This document shows, in pieces, positions 35,225-44,300 of a stretch of 64,000 nucleotides of DNA. Numbering within the stretch: position 1 is the stretch's first letter; each line of letters opens with the position of its first letter. Position numbers and translations under genes: made by a program. Source of the stretch: Solirubrobacteraceae bacterium (GTDB taxonomy: Bacteria > Actinomycetota > Thermoleophilia > Solirubrobacterales > Solirubrobacteraceae); assembly GCA_030447275.1 (NCBI GenBank), contig JAUJPF010000009.1, forward strand, positions 35,279 to 99,278. The letters are read 5' to 3'. Under the pieces are notes generated by a model. That model was not told where the DNA came from and ran no database searches. It worked only from the letters and a program-made list of their open reading frames with translations.

Positions 35225-37783
35225 TCAGCTTCGGCCGCGCGCGCGGCGATCGGGCCGTGCCGCCCGCAGCGTGCACCGCGGCAGGCGCGCGCGCAGCGTG
35301 ACGACGCGGCCGTCGTGCGTCATCGCGCGGGCGCGGACCCGCCGCCCGCGGTGCGCGCCGCGCAGCCGGCGCGCGAACGGCGCACGGCCGTCGCGGGCCA
35401 CCGTCCGCCCGCCGACGACGAAGGCGACGCGCGCCACCCGCCCGGCGTCAGGGCCGCGGACCGACGCCCGCGGCCGCCCGCGCGCGCACCCGACGCGCAG
35501 CGCGAGCCGCACCGGCCGCGCCGGGACGACGAGCAGCACCCGCGACTCCCGCCTGGCCGCCAGCCGGACCTCGATCCCCCGGCGGAGGTCCTCCGAGGTG
35601 ACGGTCGCGACGTAGCGGTCGGTCGGCCCCTCGAGCAGGTCGAAGCGCCGCCCGCCCGGCACGTTGCGCAGCGCGATCCGCCGCTCGGTCTCGGCGCCGT
35701 CCTGGCGGAAGGCCAAGAGCGCGCCGCGCCCGCGGTCGGGGTCCCACGACTGGAGCGCGGTCCAGCCCTTCTCGATCGGGTCCTCGAGCAGCGGATAGAC
35801 CATCTGCCCGAACACGTCGCGGTGGCGCGCGTGGAAGTCGACCCACGGCCGCGCCTGGTCGATGACGTCATCAGGCAGCTTGCGGATGTCCGAGAAGAAG
35901 GTGATGTGGCTGGGCAGCGCGGCCGCCATCAGCGTCGACACGGGATGCTCGCGCCAGTTCTCCCCGCCCAGGACGTCCTGGCCGAGCGAGAACCCCGGGA
36001 CGTACGGGCTGAGGTTCCACAGGTTGTGCAGCAGCAGCTCGGGGGCGGGCTGGCCGTTCTGGAACCACGACGGGCCGCGGCTGACCGACTCGAAGGGGAA
36101 CAGCCGGTAGTCGTTCGTCTCGTCGATCTGGAACGTGACGTGCGGGTGGTCGGCCTGGATGCGGTCGATCATCGCCAGGAACTCGTCGTGCATCTCGTAG
36201 ACGTCGTTCTGGCCCGCGCAGTCGAGCCACGCCATGAAGTCGAACTTGTAGTAGCGCACGCCCCAGTTGACGACCGCGTCGCGGATGCGCGCCTCGATGT
36301 GCCCGATCGCTGCGGTGTTCCACTCGACGATGCCGGCCTCGTTCGAGCTCGACTCCGGCTCCGCGGTGTTGAGCGCGAGCAGCGCCGAGCCCGCCGGCTG
36401 GCACAGCCACGACGGGTTCGCCGCGAACGTGCGCGAGGTCGGGTGGAAGTGCATCGGGCTCATCCACAGGCCGAGGTCCATCGGCGCGATCGCCTTGCGC
36501 ACGGCCTCGAAGCGCGGGTCGGGGAAGCGCGGGCGGAACTTCGACTCCGCGCTTCCGTCCCAGCGCGGCTCGGGGAACTCGGGCGAGTCGGGCTGCCAGT
36601 CGCCGGAGCGCGCCTGCCAGCCGTCGTCGAGGATGAACGTGTCGACGCCGAGGCGCCGGGCGATGGCGGCGACGGCGGTCGTCGTCGCAAGGTCCATGTC
36701 GTCCTTCGCGCCGGTGGAGATCCGGTTGGCGTCGGTGCCGTTCGAGTTGAACGTGACCGCCTTGCGGTATGGCGTCAGCCGGTGCTCGACGAGGTAGCGG
36801 TGGAACTGCCACGGCTCGTCGCCGTCGTGGTCGCCGAAGCCGGTGAACGCCGCCTCGAGCGCAAACGGCCGCCCGGGGGCCAGGGTGCGGGCGCGGCCGG
36901 CCTCGCCGCCCCGCGGGTTCTCGACGTGGAGCTGCTCCTCGAGCGGCCCGAGGATGACGACGTCGCGCGTGTAGTCGAGCTCGAGCCGGGCGACGCCGTC
37001 GGCGAAGCGGGCGCGCGAGGACGGGAAGTCGTTGCGCTCCATGACCATGAACAGCGACCGCTCGCCATCGGCCGCCGAGAGCCACTGCGCCGGGCCCTCG
37101 AGCGAAGCGCCGGCCTGCGCGGTCTGCGTGGCCCGCCACGTCCCGCCGTGCGGGTCGCCGACGCTCACGTCGGGGCCGTCGTAGCCGGGCTGGCGCCAGT
37201 CGGCGCCCGCGCGGAACGCGTGGATCGTCGGCGTCGCTTCCGCGCCGACCGCGGCCTCGTCGAGCGTCGCGCCGGTCAGCGTGAGCGCGGCGGACGGCTC
37301 GAGGATCGTCTGGGTGCGGAAGCCGGCGATGCCCGGGTACGCCTCGGCGATCCGCTGCGCGGCGAGCCCCGGCCCGCTGAGCCGCATCCGGACCCGGACG
37401 CCGCCGCGCGGGAGGCGCTCGAGCTCGACCGCCCGCACCGCGAACGCCTCGCAGCCGATCTCGGCGCCCGCGACCGACAGCGGGAAGTCGCGCCCGCCGG
37501 CGCTCCACCGCCCGCCGCCGCCGCGCGCGCCCGCGCCCGACCGGGGTACGGCGGCCCGGCCGCCCCCCCCCCCCCGGCCGCCGCCGCGCTTGTCGGCCAG
37601 CAGCGTCGTGCGCAGCGCAGCGCGGCTCCAGCGCCGCTCGGCCACCGCGTTGCCGAGCACGACCTCGCCGGCCTCGACGCGCGCGTAGACGTCGCCGTCG
37701 CGCTGCTCCTGCGCGGCCGCCGGCGCCGCGCCGGCGCACAGCGCGACCAGCGCGACCACGACCGCTGCTCGGCGCCCCCGCAT
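35225..37783 (-). CDS. Secreted GH36-like glycoside hydrolase
   Basis: This 852-residue protein starts at ATG 37783 with signal peptide VVVALVALCAGAAPAAAQ. A beta-sandwich N-domain precedes a TIM barrel with clan GH-D marks: TFILDDGWQARSGDW, LGLWMSPMHFHPTS, VRYYKFDFMAWLDC with the nucleophile Asp, and TFQIDETNDYR with the likely acid/base Asp. A C-terminal beta domain rich in Arg follows. GH36 members include alpha-galactosidases; the substrate here is unknown. A run of 13 C on the + strand (37563-37575) lies in a Gly-rich stretch of the N-domain, and the frame is intact across it in this sequence. Confidence 0.82.
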   Translation of the reverse strand: MRGRRAAVVVALVALCAGAAPAAAQEQRDGDVYARVEAGEVVLGNAVAERRWSRAALRTTLLADKRGGGRGGGGGRAAVPRSGAGARGGGGRWSAGGRDFPLSVAGAEIGCEAFAVRAVELERLPRGGVRVRMRLSGPGLAAQRIAEAYPGIAGFRTQTILEPSAALTLTGATLDEAAVGAEATPTIHAFRAGADWRQPGYDGPDVSVGDPHGGTWRATQTAQAGASLEGPAQWLSAADGERSLFMVMERNDFPSSRARFADGVARLELDYTRDVVILGPLEEQLHVENPRGGEAGRARTLAPGRPFALEAAFTGFGDHDGDEPWQFHRYLVEHRLTPYRKAVTFNSNGTDANRISTGAKDDMDLATTTAVAAIARRLGVDTFILDDGWQARSGDWQPDSPEFPEPRWDGSAESKFRPRFPDPRFEAVRKAIAPMDLGLWMSPMHFHPTSRTFAANPSWLCQPAGSALLALNTAEPESSSNEAGIVEWNTAAIGHIEARIRDAVVNWGVRYYKFDFMAWLDCAGQNDVYEMHDEFLAMIDRIQADHPHVTFQIDETNDYRLFPFESVSRGPSWFQNGQPAPELLLHNLWNLSPYVPGFSLGQDVLGGENWREHPVSTLMAAALPSHITFFSDIRKLPDDVIDQARPWVDFHARHRDVFGQMVYPLLEDPIEKGWTALQSWDPDRGRGALLAFRQDGAETERRIALRNVPGGRRFDLLEGPTDRYVATVTSEDLRRGIEVRLAARRESRVLLVVPARPVRLALRVGCARGRPRASVRGPDAGRVARVAFVVGGRTVARDGRAPFARRLRGAHRGRRVRARAMTHDGRVVTLRARLPRCTLRAARPDRRARGRS

Positions 37784-37808
37784 CGCCGGGACGCTACCGC
37801 CCGCGACC

Positions 37809-37895
37809 GAAACGGCGCGCCGCTGCGCCTCGACTGACACAGTCCGCCCCCATGCGCGCCACGAGGAGACCGGCGGCGATCCTCGTCGCGCTGCT
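37809..37895 (+). repeat. Direct repeat, copy A: promoter-proximal leader plus signal-peptide start
   Basis: About 87 bp here align without gaps and with high identity to 41303-41389, offset 3494 bp. The repeat spans about 43 bp before the ATG and the first 14-15 codons (MRATRRPAAILVALL) of two otherwise unrelated large LPFTG proteins. The first 20 or so bases also match (ACGGCGCGCCG against GCGGCGCGCCG). Confidence 0.85.
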
Positions 37896-40800
37896 GGCGG
37901 TCGCCGCCGCGGCCGGCCCCTCGACGGCCTCGGGCGCCGGGGTCAAGGCGGGCGCCGCCGCCGTCGACGCGAGCTGGCACGTCGGAGCCTCGGCGGGCCA
38001 GTACGCGAGCGATCCGCAGATCGACCCGACCGAGCGCACGCTCGACCCGGGCGCGCACAGCACCCTGAGGCGCGGCTCCTACGGCGTGCAGTCGCGCCTG
38101 GAGGCGCGCGCGATCGTCATCGAGGGAGCGGACGGGCAGCGCGTCGCGATCGTCAAGAACGACCTCTACATCCCGCAGGATCTGCTGTGGCGGCGCACCG
38201 CGCTCATCCTCGAGTCGAAGGGCATCGGCATCGGCCGTCAGAACCTGACGATGGCGGTCACCCACAACCACTCGTCGCCCTTCTACTCCTCGACCTCGCC
38301 GGGGGCCTGGACGTTCCAGGACGTCTTCGACGTGCGGTTCTTCGACTACTACGCCAAGCGCATGGCCGAGGCGGTGGAGAAGGCGGCGCGCAACCTCAAG
38401 CCGGTGCGGGTCGGCGCATCGGTGTCCTACCTCGACAAGGCCCACCGCCACTCGTTCGGCCCGGCGATCGCCGACGACGGCTCGCCGGCCGGCTACCCGA
38501 ACTCCGACGCCGACCACGACCTGACCGTCGTGCGCTTCGACGACATCTCCGATCCCGCGAACCCGAAGCCGCTCGCGAACCTCGTCAACTGGAGCCTGCA
38601 TCCGGAGATGCTCGACGGCAACAACCTGATCTCCGCCGACTACCTCGCCCCGCTCGAGCGCATGGTCGACCGCGAGACCGGCGCGCTGACGATCTGGACG
38701 CAGAACGCCGTCGGGACCGCCGAGCCCGAGCGCAGCACCTACCGCTCGGTCCACGAGCGCGAGGAGTTCACCCATCGCGAGTACGCGCAGTCCGAGTACG
38801 CCGCGCGGCTGATCGCCGACGCCGTCGTGGACACCTCGCAGGACGTGGCCCGCGGGACGCCCGAGGCCGCGTACGCCGACCGCTTCGTGCCCTTCTCGAC
38901 CGACATGCCGGTGGCGGTCGAGGACCGCTTCTACCCCGGGCCGTTCTCGCACCCGTACCCGAGCGCGCAGAACTGCCGCGTCGACCCGGCGCTCGAGGGC
39001 GACCCGCGGCTCGGCGGGGTGCCGACCTGCGAGTCGGCGAACAGCGGCATCGGCGAGCTGTTCGGGCTTGCCGGCGTCGACGGACCGCCGCTGCCCGACG
39101 TCGCCGGCGCGAACCCGGGCCTCAGCGTCGCGCAGCTCGGGGGCTTCTTGCCCGACAACGTCTCCACCCCGAGCTACACGCTGCTCGAGGAGGACGTGAG
39201 CGTGCACCTGCAGGCGATCCGCCTCGGCGACATCCTCTTCACGGTCTGCTCGTGCGAGCAGTGGGCCGACCAGAGCCGCAACATCAAGACGCGCACGAAC
39301 GAGCGCCAGGACGATCAGTACGCCGGCTACGACTGGTCGAAGCCGCAGCCCGGCATCCGCGGGGACGGCCGTCACGCGGGGTGTCGCCAGAACGGCGACG
39401 GCACGTACTCGCCGGCGGGGACCGGCACCGGGACGTGGACGTGCCCCAATCCGAGCGCGAACCAGACGAACCCGGACAGGGCGCCCCTCCTCGACAAGGT
39501 CACCGACGCCGCCTACCGCCGGATGGTGGCGCAGGTCAACAACCCGGCAGACGGCTGGAACGACCTCGAGAACTTCTCGACGGCGGAGAACGAGCCCGAC
39601 GATCCGCGGCAGATCAGGGGCAACTACTCCCGCGGCGAGCTGACTCCGACGCAGGGCTACCGGCTGACCGTCCCGATCGGGATGGCCAACGACTACAACG
39701 GCTACATCGCCACCTACCGCGAGTACCAGCGCGGCGACCACTACCGCAAGGCGCTGACCGGCTGGGGCCCGCACTCGAGCGACTACATGGCGTCGCGGCT
39801 CGTGACGCTCGGCGGGCTGCTGAAGGACCGCGGGTACCCGCTGCCGCGCGACCAGCAGCAGGAGCTGATCCTCCAGCCGAAGACCGACGCCGACCTGCGC
39901 AACAACGACACGAGGGCTACCGCGCTCGGGGAGATCGGCGACCGGTCGATCGCGGCGTACGAGGAGGCGCTGCTGCGCGACGACGGGGGACGGGCAGAGG
40001 TCGTCTCCGAGCCGGAGGACATCCGCCGCTTCGCGACCGCGTTCTTCACCTTCAACGGCGGCAACAACTTCGTCGACAACCCGGTCGTCAGGGTCCAGCG
40101 CGAGGTCGACGGCCGCTGGGTCGACTACGCCGACCAGTCCGGTGAGGTCCAGACGACGCTGGAGTTCCCGCAGGGCCCGGAGACCGCGAGCTACCTCCAG
40201 GGCTCCTATCGCTGGGAGTGGACGGCGCACTTCGAGGCGTTCATCTCCGGGTTCGACACCGGCGCCCGTCCGCGCGCGACCCCCGAGGGCCGCTACCGGT
40301 TCGTCGTCGACGGCCGGCGACGGGAGAGCGGCGACCAGGTCCCGTACCACCTCGAGTCGCGTGCGTTCCGCGTGCAGCCGTGGGACGGGATCACCGTGCC
40401 CGAGATCGCGGCGCGGGGTGACGGGAGCGTGAGCCTGTCGGTGGGGCCGACGAAGACGCTCGAGGTCCCGCGCGTCGTGGAGCCGAAGAGCCCGCCGCCG
40501 GACTGCGGCACCGGCGACGACGACACATGCCCCGGTTCCGGCGCCGGAACCCCAGCGCCCACGCGGGCCCGTGCGGCCCAGGCCCCGAAGGGGCCGAAGG
40601 TCACCGAGTGCCGCGACGTGAAGAAGGGCGAAGGGACCGTGGCCGCGGTCATCGGGCCCATCGACTACCCCGACAGCTACGAGTCGCCGGCCGCGTTCGT
40701 CACCACCGACCGCACGGTGTGCCGCGATCCGGCCGCGCCCAACGACCCGGCTCGGTTCGAGTGGTTCTGCCTTCAGTGCAGCTTCCGTCCCTGGCTGGAC

Positions 40801-41298
40801 GCGGCCCCGGCGTCGTGCGTCGAGACCACCGTCGTGCGGCGCGACGGCGCCGTCGACCGCGTCCGCGCCAGCGGCGATGGCGGGCGGTTCGTCGCCGACG
40901 CGCGCCTGAGGGCGGGCGAGGCCGCCGTCGTCAGCCGCTTCGGCGTCGCCGACGCCAACGGTGAGCGCAACGGCGATCCCTCGGGCGTTGTCACGAGCGG
41001 CAAGCCGAGTGCGGCCGTCCTCGCCCGGGTGCGCGCGCTGGCGGCTCGGGAGCTGCGCTGTGGTCAGGACGCCGCCGTTCCCGGGCCGTTCCGCGCGCGG
41101 GACGACAACGACGGTGACCGCCGCAAGCGCCGCGACACGACGCGCCGCGTCGCCGATCGGTCCGAACCGGCCGCGGAGGACGGCGGCGGCGGGGATCTGC
41201 CGTTCACCGGACTCGGCCTGGCCGCCATCGTGCTCGCGGCCCTCGCGCGCCTCGGCGGCGGCGCGCTGCTGCGGCGCCTCGGCCGCGACGCCGAGTGA
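37852..41298 (+). CDS. LPFTG-anchored ceramidase-like surface hydrolase
   Basis: This 1148-residue exoprotein has a signal peptide (AAILVALLAVAAAAGPSTA) and a large neutral/alkaline ceramidase-like catalytic region: MAVTHNHSSPFY with zinc His138/His140, ANLVNWSLHPEMLDG, CSCEQWADQ and PIGMANDYNGYI. A beta-sandwich like that of the ceramidase C-domain follows. Near the end come an Asp/Arg-rich spacer, LPFTG (residues 1116-1120), a hydrophobic helix and RRLGR, which is a sortase sorting signal. It should be covalently attached to the cell wall. True ceramidase activity is doubtful; the fold is also found in other amidases. No sortase gene lies in the window. Confidence 0.83.
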   Translation: MRATRRPAAILVALLAVAAAAGPSTASGAGVKAGAAAVDASWHVGASAGQYASDPQIDPTERTLDPGAHSTLRRGSYGVQSRLEARAIVIEGADGQRVAIVKNDLYIPQDLLWRRTALILESKGIGIGRQNLTMAVTHNHSSPFYSSTSPGAWTFQDVFDVRFFDYYAKRMAEAVEKAARNLKPVRVGASVSYLDKAHRHSFGPAIADDGSPAGYPNSDADHDLTVVRFDDISDPANPKPLANLVNWSLHPEMLDGNNLISADYLAPLERMVDRETGALTIWTQNAVGTAEPERSTYRSVHEREEFTHREYAQSEYAARLIADAVVDTSQDVARGTPEAAYADRFVPFSTDMPVAVEDRFYPGPFSHPYPSAQNCRVDPALEGDPRLGGVPTCESANSGIGELFGLAGVDGPPLPDVAGANPGLSVAQLGGFLPDNVSTPSYTLLEEDVSVHLQAIRLGDILFTVCSCEQWADQSRNIKTRTNERQDDQYAGYDWSKPQPGIRGDGRHAGCRQNGDGTYSPAGTGTGTWTCPNPSANQTNPDRAPLLDKVTDAAYRRMVAQVNNPADGWNDLENFSTAENEPDDPRQIRGNYSRGELTPTQGYRLTVPIGMANDYNGYIATYREYQRGDHYRKALTGWGPHSSDYMASRLVTLGGLLKDRGYPLPRDQQQELILQPKTDADLRNNDTRATALGEIGDRSIAAYEEALLRDDGGRAEVVSEPEDIRRFATAFFTFNGGNNFVDNPVVRVQREVDGRWVDYADQSGEVQTTLEFPQGPETASYLQGSYRWEWTAHFEAFISGFDTGARPRATPEGRYRFVVDGRRRESGDQVPYHLESRAFRVQPWDGITVPEIAARGDGSVSLSVGPTKTLEVPRVVEPKSPPPDCGTGDDDTCPGSGAGTPAPTRARAAQAPKGPKVTECRDVKKGEGTVAAVIGPIDYPDSYESPAAFVTTDRTVCRDPAAPNDPARFEWFCLQCSFRPWLDAAPASCVETTVVRRDGAVDRVRASGDGGRFVADARLRAGEAAVVSRFGVADANGERNGDPSGVVTSGKPSAAVLARVRALAARELRCGQDAAVPGPFRARDDNDGDRRKRRDTTRRVADRSEPAAEDGGGGDLPFTGLGLAAIVLAALARLGGGALLRRLGRDAE

Positions 41299-41302
41299 GG
41301 GC

Positions 41303-41389
41303 GAAGCGGCGCGCCGCCGGGCCGCCGCTGGCACAGTCCGCGGCCATGCGCGCCACGCGGAGACCGGCGGCGATCCTCGTCGCGCTGCT
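41303..41389 (+). repeat. Direct repeat, copy B: leader plus signal-peptide start
   Basis: This is the second copy of the leader described at 37809-37895. The segment CTGGCACAGTCCGCGGCC before the ATG parallels CTGACACAGTCCGCCCCC of copy A, and the first codons are nearly identical. The copies diverge right after the n-region of the signal peptide. Confidence 0.85.
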
Positions 41390-44300
41390 CGTGATCGCGC
41401 TCGCGCTCGGCGCCACGGCCCGCGCCGACTTCCCGGGCCCGGCGCCGCCGGCGGGCGAGCAGCCCGAGAGCCCGCGCGTCAACACGCCGAACGATCCCAA
41501 CTTCGACAGGTGCGAGGCCGACGACGAGGACACGCCCGAGCGCGAGTGCACGAGCTACTTCAACGAGCAGTTCGGCCTCTTCGGCTTCCGCCCCGACTCC
41601 GCGGTCAACGCCCTGCTCCAGCCCGTCCAGTACGCCGACTGCGACCAGCTCGACGCGCAGGGCCGCGCCGCCAACGTCGCCGCCGGCGACCCTGAGTGCT
41701 CGCAGCTCTCCGGCGTGCGCGCCGACACGGCCTGGAAGTACTCCACGGGGCGCCCGGACGTCGCCGTCGCGATCCTCGACACCGGCATCCGCTGGCAGGA
41801 GACCGAGCTCGTCGACAAGGTGCGGCTCAACGCCGCCGAGCTGCCCGAGCCCGAGCGGGCGGGCCCGCCGCTGCGCAAGGACCTCGACTGCGGCACGTAC
41901 GCCGCGGGCGACGACGCGAACGGGGACGGCGCGTTCAGCGTCGCCGACTTCGCGTGCGACCCGCGCGTGGCGATCGCGGGCGGCGACACCGAGGCCGACA
42001 AGCTCCTCGACGCGTCCGACCTCATCGCGCGCTTCTCCGACAAGACCGACGCCGACGGCAACGGCTTCGTCGACGACATCGCCGGCTGGGACTTCTTCGA
42101 CGACGACAACGACCCGTTCGACGCATCGAGCTGCTGCAACGCCGAGGGGCACGGGACCGGGCGCGCGGTCGAGGCGGTCAGCGCGACGGACAACGCCGAG
42201 AAGGGCGCGGGGCTGTGCCCGCGCTGTCAGGTCATCCCGCTGCGCGTGTGGGACTCGTTCGTCGTCGACACGAACCTCTACGCGCTGGCGACGGTGTACG
42301 CCGCCGACAACGGCGCGAGCGTGGTCGAGGGCGCGGTCGGCGGCCTCTTGAACACGAGCTTCGCGCGGCGCGCGTTCCGCTACGCGGACGCCAAGGGCGT
42401 CGCGCTCACGCTCGTATCGAGCGACATCAACAGCGCCAACCACAACTACCCGACCAACTACGAGGAGGCGATGTACGTCTCCGGGTCGCTGCCGGACTCG
42501 GCGCCGGGCGAACGCTGCGAGATCGCGGGGTTCCCGGGCGTCGGCAACCCGACCGGCGTGGGCAACATCCCGGGGTGCAAGGCGTTCCTGTCGGTGCTCG
42601 AGGGCGCGGGCGTCCCCGCGGTGAGCGGCCAGCCGCCGACGACGAGCTTCTTCCGCAACTCGAACCTGACGCAGTACGGCGGCAAGAACGACTTCGTCCT
42701 CGTCGGGGCGACGGGCTCCGTCAACACCGGGCAGGCGTCGGGCGCCGCCGCGCTGCTCCAGTCCTACGCGCGCGAGCGCTTCGCCGGGCAGGACGCGTTC
42801 CCGAAGTCGCTGACCGGCAACGAGATCCGCCAGCTCCTGACCATGAGCGCCGAGGACGTCCTCCCGGCCAACACCGGCTCGATCGGCCTCGCCGACCGCG
42901 CCGAGAAGGGCTGGGACACGCACTTCGGCTACGGCCGCGTGAACCTCGCCGGCGCGATGAGGATGATCCAGGCCGGCCGGATCCCGCCCGAGGTGCAGAT
43001 CGACACGCCGACGTGGTTCACGCCGCTCAACGTCGACAAGGTCCCGGCCGACGGCGTCGCCGTCACCGGCCGCGTCCGCACGCCGCACTTCGACGGCGCG
43101 GTGGCGTGGGAGCTCGGGTACGCCTGCGGCCAGGAGGGCGACCGCTTCGAGGTGATCGCGAGCGGGACGGGCGAGGTCGAGGGCGAGGTCGCGCGGCTGT
43201 CGAAGCCGCTGCTCGAGAAGCTCGCCGACGACTGCGACGGCAGCGTCGCCGACGACCCGGGCCGCCCCGCCGGCCGCCCGACCGACGTCTGGCCGCGCGA
43301 CCCGTACCCCGATCCCGATCCCGAGCGCCACGCCTTCCAGATCAAGCTGACGGCCAAGGAGGTCGCCGACCCCGCGAACGTCGGCATGTACCGCAAGACG
43401 CTCTTCGCCCACCGCGACGACGGCACGCTCGCGGGCTGGCCGCGGCCGCTCGGCGAGGAGATGACCGGCGGGGAGAGCTCGCCGCGGCTCGTCGACCTCG
43501 ACGCCGACGACCGGCTTGACGTGCTGCTGCCGACGTCGAGCGGCGAGCTGCACGCGCTGCGCGCGAACGGCACGCCGCTGCCGTCGTTCAACGGCGGTCG
43601 CCCCGTGCGCACCGAGACGTACGCGACCGCCGCCGCGCACGCGACCGCCGGCGGCCTCGGCGAGGGCGTGCTCGCCGAGCTGCCGCGCGAGCCGCTGCGC
43701 GTCCCGGCCATCGGCGACGTCACCGGCGACGGCGACCCGGAGATCCTCGTGACCGCGGGCGAGCGGCTGTACGGCTGGGCGCGCGACGGGACGCCGCTGC
43801 CCGGCTTCCCCGTCGGGGTGGACCCGGCGCTGTCGGAGCCGTGCGTCGCGGGCGTCGCCAAGCCGTGCTTCGACGAGGACAAGCGCTTCCTCACGCCCGA
43901 CCTGCACCTCAAGCGCGGGTTCTTCGGCTCACCCGCGCTGGCCGACCTCGACGCCGACGGGCGCCTCGACGTCGTCGTGGGCGCGGCCGACCAGCACCTC
44001 TACGCGTGGCGCGGCGACGGGCGCCTGCTCTCCGGCTTCCCGACGCGCCTCGACAGCGGGAAGGCCTCCGACGGAGCGGAGATCGTCGCCTCGCCCGCGA
44101 TCGCCGAGCTCGACGGAACGCCCGGCGCCGAGGTCGTGATCCCGACGAACGAGGTGCTCGGGGCGCGGCGCCAGCCGCCCGACGAGCTCAACCCGAACGA
44201 CCTGCTCGACCTCTTCGTCTCGGCGGCCACCGGGTCGACGCCGGTCTACGCGGTGGACGGCGACGGCTCGCGGGTGCCCGGCTGGCCGATCGAGATCGGG

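Noticed and set aside
37276..41334. Very long open frame on the minus strand opposite the ceramidase-like gene
   Set aside because: It is Arg/Val/Gly-rich antisense translation of a real gene. The plus frame has a signal peptide, catalytic motifs and LPFTG.
41064..43907. Long minus-strand frame opposite the subtilase
   Set aside because: Antisense shadow typical of high-GC DNA; no domain-like sequence.
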